Origin: SIBU01 sp964430335
Lineage (GTDB): Bacteria > Patescibacteriota > Minisyncoccia > Phycocordibacterales > SIBU01
Reading direction: 5' to 3'
NCBI GenBank assembly: GCA_964430335.1
Contig: CAYSEN010000007.1
Span: forward strand, 1-44,906
DNA length: 44,906 bases
Position numbers and translations under genes: made by a program. Shown here piece after piece: positions 39,636 through 44,906 of this stretch (its first letter is position 1; the number at the start of each line of letters is the position of its first letter). The notes beneath the pieces are model-generated. The model was not told where the DNA came from. It did not search any database and saw nothing but the letters and a program-made list of their open reading frames with translations.

Positions 39636-40136
39636 TCACCTGCCGATAGTCACTCCACTTGCAGAAACGTTCTGTCCCTTGGAATCCTTGTTTCCTGGAG
39701 TCGTTCCGGCCGTGATGAGATCGAAATCCAAGTTGATGAGCTGGATGTTCTTGGCCAGCCCTTGCTCTTTGAGCCATTTGTCCGCCTCTGCGACGGCTCG
39801 AGGTAGGAATTCCTTTTCCTTGATTTTCTTCTCCTTGGGTGTCGGGTGTTCCGGCACCTTCAGTTTGAAGATCTTACCACCGAACTCTTTGTCGAGCGCG
39901 TCGAGGATTCGAATGCCCCAACTTTCCATGTCGGTGCCGGAGTAGGCGCCTTCCGTGGCTGACTCCTTGGTCTGTGCGAAGACCAGGTAGTACGTCACGG
40001 CGCCTTCGCCGTGACTGTATCTCTGGTTCACTCTCACCGAAGCCGGGGCGTTAGTGCTCTGTGCGACGGCCACGGGACCGAGGAAGCAGGTGAGGATGAG
40101 GCCGAGTGTGGCGAGGATACGGACGATTGATTTCAT
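39636..40136 (-). CDS. Secreted protein of unknown family, G+C-rich unit
   Basis: A 166-residue protein with a good signal peptide (hydrophobic about 5-23, cut near VAVAQS). The mature part is alpha/beta with many Lys and Glu (KEKKIKEKEFLPRAVAEADKW), one YLVFAQTKES strand and a terminal segment INLDFDLITAGTT. No Cys remain after cleavage. No family is recognised. Composition differs clearly from the neighbours: bases 39661-39720 have 32 of 60 G or C, compared with 19 of 60 in 41881-41940. It has its own consensus promoter, leader hairpin and terminator. Confidence 0.65.
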   Translation of the reverse strand: MKSIVRILATLGLILTCFLGPVAVAQSTNAPASVRVNQRYSHGEGAVTYYLVFAQTKESATEGAYSGTDMESWGIRILDALDKEFGGKIFKLKVPEHPTPKEKKIKEKEFLPRAVAEADKWLKEQGLAKNIQLINLDFDLITAGTTPGNKDSKGQNVSASGVTIGR

Positions 40137-40157
40137 GGTACTTGTGTTTGAAATTCG

Positions 40158-40178
40158 CTGAAATCACATCGATTTCAG
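40158..40178 (-). other. Leader hairpin of the secreted-protein unit
   Basis: CTGAAATC and GATTTCAG form a perfect 8-bp stem with a 5-base loop, about 21 bases upstream of the ATG at 40136 and within the predicted leader. Confidence 0.6.
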
Positions 40179-40206
40179 GCGAAAATTTTGCTATTTGGCT
40201 GTCCGC

Positions 40207-40235
40207 AAGCTATCACAATCTTTAATAAGTGTCAA
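40207..40235 (-). promoter_or_regulatory. Consensus promoter of the secreted-protein unit
   Basis: On the minus strand a perfect TTGACA (40230-40235), 17-base spacer, TAGCTT (40207-40212). The expected start is near 40200. Confidence 0.78.
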
Positions 40236-40276
40236 TACGCATTTTAGAGGTAATACTTACACAAATTTAATGGAGC

Positions 40277-40951
40277 CTATTTACCTTCCTGAGAATCTAA
40301 AGTTAGGCTTCTTTGATTAAAACTTCTGCCTACTACAATTCCAATGATTGAACCGATGATTGCTCCGGCCACAAATTCAGAAAACCAATGAATGCTGGTC
40401 GAAACACCAATTCCTACGAAGAATGCGTAGACAAGTGATGTGACAATTATCGTTTTGTTTTTTGGGTAAAGCTGAATAAGGGCAAAGGCCATGGCAAAAG
40501 CTACCGTTGTGTGTGATGATGGCCAGCCCCAAAATATTCCGTGCTCAAAAAAACCAAAATTCCAATCTCGACTATTATCTACTAGCGCATTTTCAAGAAA
40601 CATTTGAGGTTGAACTCGGCCGGTAAAAGCTTTGTATGTGGATGAAATAAACCAACCTAAAACGGCAGACTGAGAAAGTGCCCATGTGGTATGAAGTAGT
40701 TCGCTTTTTTTTGTGAGCTTTGAAAAAATGTAAAGTGCGGGCAGTCCGAACATTGGTATTATTCCTCCGATGATGATAGCGGGGAAGAGCCAATTGTTTA
40801 GTCCTAAAGTTTGTACGAATTTGTAATATATCCAATCGAAATCAGAAACCACAATAACGTAAGTTAACGTGATAGCCAGCAGTTGATAAAGGATATTTTT
40901 CAAAGTGAAAACCGAAAGAATATTTTTCTTTACATTGTGAAATAAGGGCAT
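40277..40951 (-). CDS. PAP2-family membrane phosphatase with QP variant of motif 1
   Basis: A 224-residue protein with six helices. Motif 2 (GWPSSHTTVAF) and motif 3 (STSIHWFSEFVAG) are present, the His nucleophile included, but motif 1 is KAFTGRVQP with Gln instead of the usual Arg in K-x6-RP. Motif 3 has Ser/Thr where Arg is usual and Glu where Asp is usual. Activity may be altered or directed to another phosphate ester. It is the last gene of the leftward run 43687-40277, 2 bases after the preceding gene. Confidence 0.82.
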   Translation of the reverse strand: MPLFHNVKKNILSVFTLKNILYQLLAITLTYVIVVSDFDWIYYKFVQTLGLNNWLFPAIIIGGIIPMFGLPALYIFSKLTKKSELLHTTWALSQSAVLGWFISSTYKAFTGRVQPQMFLENALVDNSRDWNFGFFEHGIFWGWPSSHTTVAFAMAFALIQLYPKNKTIIVTSLVYAFFVGIGVSTSIHWFSEFVAGAIIGSIIGIVVGRSFNQRSLTLDSQEGK

Positions 40952-40953
40952 GA

Positions 40954-41391
40954 CTATTTGTTATCGTAGGCCTTTTGTAGAACTTCTATGCTGATTTTCT
41001 CCATCTTAAGCATTGCTTGAAATACACGATTTGATTTTTCCTGATCAGGGTCACTCATAAGTTCTCCGAGAGCTTCGGGAATAATTTGCCAAGACAATCC
41101 GAATTTGTCTTTCAACCAACCACACTGACTAGTTTCTCCTTCTTTTGAAAGATTGTCCCAGAAATAATCTACTTCTGCTTGGTCCTTGCATTCAACGTAG
41201 AAAGAGAAGGCTTCGGTGAATTTATACATCGGTCCGCCATTTAGGGCCATAATTTCTTGACCTTCGATTTCAAAATTCACAAGCATTGGGCTTGAGTTTA
41301 TGATTTTACCACTCTTAAATATTGATATGTAGAATTTTGCAGCTTCTTCGGCTTTGTTATCAAACCAAAGAAAGGGAGTGATTTTTTTCAT
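40954..41391 (-). CDS. PhnB-like VOC protein (3-dmu-9_3-mt type)
   Basis: A 145-residue protein. KKITPFLWFDNKAEEAAKFYISIF at the start, EIMALNGGPMYKFTEAFSFYVEC in the middle and QCGWLKDKFGLSWQIIPEAL towards the end match the PhnB/3-demethylubiquinone-9 3-methyltransferase-like VOC family, whose name does not reflect its function. The substrate is unknown. It sits in the middle of an operon of membrane and surface proteins. Confidence 0.87.
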   Translation of the reverse strand: MKKITPFLWFDNKAEEAAKFYISIFKSGKIINSSPMLVNFEIEGQEIMALNGGPMYKFTEAFSFYVECKDQAEVDYFWDNLSKEGETSQCGWLKDKFGLSWQIIPEALGELMSDPDQEKSNRVFQAMLKMEKISIEVLQKAYDNK

Positions 41392-41404
41392 AATTTTAAG
41401 TGTT

Positions 41405-41572
41405 TTACCAATTGCTAAGTCTGTATCCTATCCAAATTCCCAAAAATCCGCCAATCGCTGTGAAGAATATTGAGCTCATTGAGAAAAGGCTATCACCCCA
41501 AAAACTTGGAATATATCCACCAACAGTAGAACCTACGAACATTCCGACCCAGATTAAAGATTTTGATTCCAT
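41405..41572 (-). CDS. 55-residue two-span membrane protein
   Basis: A short gene whose ATG (41572-41570) directly follows the TAA of the 704-residue gene, giving TAAATG and probable reinitiation. The protein MESKSLIWVGMFVGSTVGGY continues through two Gly-rich hydrophobic helices (about 5-21 and 31-50) to the end at RLSNW. The Gly-spaced helices resemble small AtpZ/AtpI-like or glycine-zipper proteins, but no family is assigned. The clean frame, coupled start and position inside an operon support it. Confidence 0.7.
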   Translation of the reverse strand: MESKSLIWVGMFVGSTVGGYIPSFWGDSLFSMSSIFFTAIGGFLGIWIGYRLSNW

Positions 41573-43687
41573 TTATCTACAAGAATCACTTTTAATAGAA
41601 CCGATGATTTGTGTGTTGTCACCACTACTATCAACACACCAACTCATGTTCTCTGAATCGGGTAGTGGTACCGATACAGCATATGAAGTTACTTTACCTG
41701 TAGTACCTTTTGAAATACATGTTGCCGGTTTATCGGTGTATCCCTTAAGTTTTTCTAGACTACCAAATACATTTTTATCCGCGAATAGTGTGTCGGCAGT
41801 GGCTTTACACTCACCAAGAGGAAACGGCTTATTTCCGTAGGAATTTTTATCATCGTATACGTACAGGGCGTTACTATACACTCCGTACATATAAGATTGG
41901 ATAATAGATGTTTTGCTAGAGTTTGATTGGTAAAGGTTTTTACTTGTTTCAGACGTTATCTTGTCAATCGATACTGAATCGGCCGGTGCGCTTATGTTTA
42001 GATTTTTGTTTATGTTGTCGATGATTAGTCTACCTGTCAAAACGATTTGTTTGTCTTTTAGTTGCGTAGCTGTGTCAGGTGGTACAATCCTTGTGACCAT
42101 TTGTCCGCCAGCAGGGAAACCAGAACTATCAGTCCAAATTACCAATGTGTCATTTTTATCTAGGTAATCAAATACTTGCGAGAATTCGTCACTCTTTAGG
42201 TAATCTATTGTTCCTTGGTCAATTATGTCTTGGTATTCTTTGTAATCAGGATTGTTGTTTATGAGGCTTGCGAGTTTTTCATAGAAGGGTAGTATTTTGT
42301 CTTTCTTTATACCAAGTTCGTAGCGAGTGAGGTTTCGAGACTCGATTTTTTCGTTAGATGGGCTTGATTTAAAGTACACAACTTTTTCTGAGTCAGCTAA
42401 TTTTAGGACTTCTGTGACAAATTTTATGTACTTCTCACGGCTTTCCTTGTACTTTTTCTCTGATTCTGGGATCGAATCCTTAAGATATGAAAGGCTAGAA
42501 TATGAACCTTTTTCTGTAGATGTGGATACTTTCGAAGTGATATTTATCCACTTGTTTTTGTAAGCACCAATGTCACCGAACAAAAATAGGCTAGGGAGGT
42601 TATTAATTCTAAAATAATATTCTTTACCAACTTTTGTTGCTTCGATGTTTACTTTGTAGTTTAGGTCACCAAAATTACCAACCGCATCGACGTTTGCTAG
42701 CCAATCGGTTTCATCCTTCGACTTTTTAGAAGAAGAAACGCTAAATGTACCTTTTGCATTCATCTCTGGTGGTAGGAATTTTAGGCTATCGCTCATTTCA
42801 ACCAAAAAAGGTTTTGGAGGAGTTCGAGATAGGTACATGTAGGTCGAGCTATTTTTGGTAAATGTTACTTGCTTACCGTCAATGATAGTGTCCTTTGATA
42901 TGTAGCCATATTTTTTCAAGGACGATATTGCGTAGTCGGTAGAGAAATTAATTTTCAGTTTAAAATTACTACCACCTTCGGTTACCGTGTACTCATACTC
43001 CTGTTTTGTTTCTGGGTCGTTAATGGAAATTTTTGCCGAATATCGGCTTGTTGGTTTTTTGGCAGTTAGACTTTTTATACTCGTTGGGTATGGAAGAATT
43101 TTTGTTTTGGTGCTCGAGTAGCCAGAATAATAATTAGCCTTGTAGTTTAGCTCGCTTATAATACTACTAGCATCTGTCACCCTTTGGTAATCATAAAAAT
43201 AGTCTTTCTCTAATTTGGCCGAATTAGAAACCTTCTTAAGCTCAAATGGTTTTGCGTCTTTATCTCTAGGTGAGACATCTAGAGCAAACGAAGCAGAGTA
43301 TGATGCAGAATTGATTTCTGCCATTTTGCTTTCAATGCTTGAGAGAAAATTTGCTTCGTCGTATTTAGGATATGAAAATGGACCAATTTTTTGAACATAA
43401 GCGAACACTGTGCCTCCTCCTATAAAAAGCACAGCCAAAAGTGGAATCAGAAGGCCTTTTAGGTGACTTCCGTTTTTTGATGGGACAGGAATCTGAATTT
43501 GTGGGGGAAGATTGGTCGGTGGTGTCCAGGCCACAGGTTCTTGTGCTGGTGTAGGTTTTGGTATTGGAATTGCGGTAGAGACTGGTGACGGTGTTGGTAT
43601 GGGTATAGGAGTTGGTGTAGGTGTTTGGTTCGAATTAGGTATAGAAGAATTAAATTGAGGCAAAGGAGGATTTTGTTCTGGGTCCAT
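41573..43687 (-). CDS. Large membrane-anchored surface protein with Pro-rich cytoplasmic head
   Basis: A 704-residue protein. The first 75 residues are Pro/Thr-rich low complexity (TPTPTPIPIPTPSPV), then a single membrane helix (about 76-97) and a long outside region (about 100-704) with no recognised domain. Its C-terminus has three paired Cys (GECKATAD, ATCISKG, SWCVDSSG, SDSCR), a pattern I associate with Parcubacteria pilin-like or surface proteins. Two repeats of a beta-rich unit may be present (about 110-330 and 345-560). Function is unknown; a surface adhesin or stalk is inferred. It heads the operon continuing to 40277. Confidence 0.7.
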   Translation of the reverse strand: MDPEQNPPLPQFNSSIPNSNQTPTPTPIPIPTPSPVSTAIPIPKPTPAQEPVAWTPPTNLPPQIQIPVPSKNGSHLKGLLIPLLAVLFIGGGTVFAYVQKIGPFSYPKYDEANFLSSIESKMAEINSASYSASFALDVSPRDKDAKPFELKKVSNSAKLEKDYFYDYQRVTDASSIISELNYKANYYSGYSSTKTKILPYPTSIKSLTAKKPTSRYSAKISINDPETKQEYEYTVTEGGSNFKLKINFSTDYAISSLKKYGYISKDTIIDGKQVTFTKNSSTYMYLSRTPPKPFLVEMSDSLKFLPPEMNAKGTFSVSSSKKSKDETDWLANVDAVGNFGDLNYKVNIEATKVGKEYYFRINNLPSLFLFGDIGAYKNKWINITSKVSTSTEKGSYSSLSYLKDSIPESEKKYKESREKYIKFVTEVLKLADSEKVVYFKSSPSNEKIESRNLTRYELGIKKDKILPFYEKLASLINNNPDYKEYQDIIDQGTIDYLKSDEFSQVFDYLDKNDTLVIWTDSSGFPAGGQMVTRIVPPDTATQLKDKQIVLTGRLIIDNINKNLNISAPADSVSIDKITSETSKNLYQSNSSKTSIIQSYMYGVYSNALYVYDDKNSYGNKPFPLGECKATADTLFADKNVFGSLEKLKGYTDKPATCISKGTTGKVTSYAVSVPLPDSENMSWCVDSSGDNTQIIGSIKSDSCR

Positions 43688-43718
43688 TTTAATTTTTAAA
43701 ATTTATAATATACATAAA

Positions 43719-43727
43719 ATTATAACA
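43719..43727 (-). promoter_or_regulatory. Extended -10 promoter of the 704-residue surface protein operon
   Basis: On the minus strand TG-T-TATAAT (hexamer 43719-43724), about 31 bases upstream of the ATG at 43687. Confidence 0.6.
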
Positions 43728-43764
43728 TAAATGATGAGGTGGGGGTGCGAGAGTTGTGTAGGAA

Positions 43765-43805
43765 AAGAAAATGCCGGCCGCGCGAAGCGCGGCCGGCATT
43801 TTCTT
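43765..43805 (-). terminator. Very stable terminator after the secreted helical protein
   Basis: A 19-bp perfect stem with a GC core (CCGGCCGCGC pairs with GCGCGGCCGG) and a GAA loop. It is 10 bases beyond the stop codon at 43816. Confidence 0.95.
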
Positions 43806-43815
43806 AAAAACTCCC

Positions 43816-44283
43816 TTAATTTCCTGAAGTCTCACTTAAGGAATTTGCTGAATCAGAAACTCCTTTTGGAGCCTTACAGCCAGCTGAGGCTGTTCTGTAT
43901 TTTGACCAGGCGTCATTTCGAGCCGTTGTCCATGTTTTTCTGGCACTTTTCTGTGATGTGTTGAAATCTGTCCACGCCTTCTTAACTGCTGCTTTGACCT
44001 CTGCCGTTGTTGTTAAAGAGTACGCCTGTTTGAGTGCGGTTGCACGAGCAGAGTATGATGCGTTGGTGGCACTTGTAAAGGCGTTGATTGCAGTACTTAT
44101 CGCTTGTTCTCTTGTGTTTACTGCTGTGCCTACACAACTAATTTTTGCGGTGTTATTAACTGCTTTTGTAGTAGCGGTAGCTGTGCTGGGAGTTGTTTCA
44201 GTTTTAGTTTCAGCTGTTGCGACTAAAGTTCCAAAACTTAATATTGAAACAAGTGCACTCGCGATGATGATTTTTTTATTCAT
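43816..44283 (-). CDS. Secreted, Ala/Thr-rich helical protein
   Basis: A 155-residue protein with a signal peptide (about 1-23, cut near TATAE), a Thr-rich linker (about 25-45) and a helical domain of Ala/Thr/Lys-rich repeats (NAFTSATNASYSARATALKQ, AAVKKAWTDFNTSQKSARK). Two Cys (ISCVG and SAGCKAP) bracket the helical part and could close it with a disulfide. Similar small secreted proteins are frequent in Parcubacteria as far as I recall, with unknown function. Confidence 0.7.
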   Translation of the reverse strand: MNKKIIIASALVSILSFGTLVATAETKTETTPSTATATTKAVNNTAKISCVGTAVNTREQAISTAINAFTSATNASYSARATALKQAYSLTTTAEVKAAVKKAWTDFNTSQKSARKTWTTARNDAWSKYRTASAGCKAPKGVSDSANSLSETSGN

Positions 44284-44314
44284 TTATTTTGGCTAGTTAA
44301 ATAATAACTAAACT

Positions 44315-44323
44315 ATTATAGCA
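44315..44323 (-). promoter_or_regulatory. Extended -10 promoter of the secreted helical protein gene
   Basis: On the minus strand TG-C-TATAAT (hexamer 44315-44320), about 31 bases upstream of the ATG at 44283. Nothing else was seen between 44324 and the terminator at 44406. Confidence 0.65.
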
Positions 44324-44405
44324 AAAATAAATCTATTTTTTCTGTCACTAGAATTCAAATGATTGGATTTTGCAAATTTGAAAATCAAGTCAGTATGCAT
44401 TTATG

Positions 44406-44439
44406 AAAAAACCGCCGGTGATTTTAAACACACAGCGGT
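44406..44439 (-). terminator. Terminator of the stand-alone prepilin unit
   Basis: ACCGC (44411-44415) pairs with GCGGT (44435-44439), with a further GTG/CAC inner pairing and a left A-run that forms the U-run. It is 7 bases after the stop codon. Confidence 0.75.
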
Positions 44440-44446
44440 CATGCTT

Positions 44447-44875
44447 CTAGTTCTTCTTTGGCGCGGACACAGGTTCAATGCTGGTGAGGAAGTGACCACC
44501 GCTCTCAGATCGGAACCCGGAGTAAACGCCTTCAATGCGATATGAAATCACAACCTCGGTCTGTTGTCGCATGAGTTCGTCTACCCGTTTGGCGAGGTCT
44601 TCACTCTCGACGGTAAAGTCGAAGGGAACTGTACTGAAACCACCACTTCCGGCGTTTAGGCCGCCACGAACGATCTGACCTTCCCATGTGTCCCTGAGCC
44701 ATCCTTGTTTGCTCAGTTTGACAACCTGCCCGACCTTAGTGCCGGTGCCGTGGCTGAAGTTGGTCTTGCATGGTCCAACAAATACAACAACTACCGCAAG
44801 GATAGCCATCAAAATGATGAGTTCGATCAGGGTGAATGCTCGGTATCGGTCGAGCGAGGAGTAAGAAGTTTTCAT
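44447..44875 (-). CDS. Stand-alone prepilin-like protein with Ala at the cleavage site
   Basis: A 142-residue protein with leader MKTSYSSLDRYRA, then FTLIELIILMAILAVVVVFVG, the type IV pilin helix with Glu5. The residue before the cut is Ala instead of Gly, which prepilin peptidases tolerate in some pilins. The C-terminal part is beta-rich with one Cys (GPCKTN) and a RQQTEVVISYRIEGVYSGF strand. It is outside the pilus operon, G+C-rich and has its own terminator, with the promoter running off the end of the window. It may be a major or minor pilin or an unrelated exported protein. Confidence 0.7.
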   Translation of the reverse strand: MKTSYSSLDRYRAFTLIELIILMAILAVVVVFVGPCKTNFSHGTGTKVGQVVKLSKQGWLRDTWEGQIVRGGLNAGSGGFSTVPFDFTVESEDLAKRVDELMRQQTEVVISYRIEGVYSGFRSESGGHFLTSIEPVSAPKKN

Positions 44876-44906
44876 GTTTTAGTGTCCAACAGTTGCTATC
44901 GAGATT

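Noticed and set aside
39589..39945. Open frame on the plus strand opposite the secreted-protein unit
   Set aside because: It runs through the terminator and against a gene with signal peptide and consensus promoter; it is a by-product of the G+C-rich composition.
43537..43630. Tandem DNA repeat (minisatellite)
   Set aside because: The repetition follows from Pro/Thr codons in the Pro-rich head of the surface protein, and unit lengths are not constant.
1..44906. CRISPR arrays, tRNA, rRNA or tmRNA genes, transposases
   Set aside because: I saw no spaced direct repeats, no cloverleaf-like sequences and no transposase motifs; very small RNAs cannot be excluded by eye.

Overview
This 44.9 kb window looks like chromosomal DNA of a Candidate Phyla Radiation bacterium, most likely a Parcubacteria (Paceibacteria) lineage. 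The reasons are the AT-rich genes of small average size, many short membrane-anchored or secreted proteins of unknown role, a compact type IV pilus operon, a zinc-ribbon MscL, a gametolysin-like (M11) secreted protease, YknXYZ/MacAB-like export cassettes and no biosynthetic operons. Start codons are mostly preceded by A-rich sequence rather than a Shine-Dalgarno motif, and several genes have a -10 hexamer ending only 6 to 8 bases before the ATG, which suggests leaderless mRNAs. The lineage is inferred from gene content; no rRNA gene, tRNA gene, CRISPR array or transposase was seen.

Layout. 1-2200: end of an endonuclease/exonuclease/phosphatase gene, mscL, and three small Met/His/Cys-rich membrane proteins. 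2254-8249: SGNH hydrolase, a 1172-residue secreted metalloprotease, a lysozyme-like protein, and DUF2238 and DUF2177 membrane proteins. 8346-19346: two paralogous adaptor/ATPase/permease export cassettes flanking DUF5666, DoxX-like and hypothetical genes and truB. 19353-20272: two divergent VOC proteins. 20274-25426: a leftward type IV pilus/pseudopilus operon (ATPase, platform protein, four prepilin-like proteins, one fused to an LVIVD-type beta-propeller). 27345-29141: typA. 30834-33802: ECF-like sigma factor with a small membrane partner, PAP2 phosphatase, HxGH nucleotidyltransferase, thioredoxin-like and DsbB-like proteins. 33852-38752: DUF2914 membrane protein, ZIP transporter, histidine kinase, multi-span membrane protein, divergent single-domain response regulator and a VanY-like carboxypeptidase. 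38837-44283: surface and secreted proteins, PAP2 and PhnB-like proteins.

Superimposed on this are seven leftward, mostly G+C-richer one-gene units at 25482-27289 (two in tandem), 29286-30708 (three in tandem), 39592-40235 and 44406-44906. Most carry their own near-consensus promoter and a hairpin terminator touching or just beyond the stop codon. They encode a pyroglutamyl-peptidase-like enzyme, a TraB/Tiki-like lipoprotein, a 64-residue membrane protein, a small frameshifted or ATA-started ORF, a 2H-phosphoesterase-like protein, a secreted protein and a prepilin. They resemble phage morons or promoter-bearing gene cassettes and are the most unusual feature of the window.

Functionally the window is dominated by the cell surface: pilus assembly, export pumps, disulfide formation, peptidoglycan and protein hydrolysis, lipid phosphate hydrolysis and envelope signalling.
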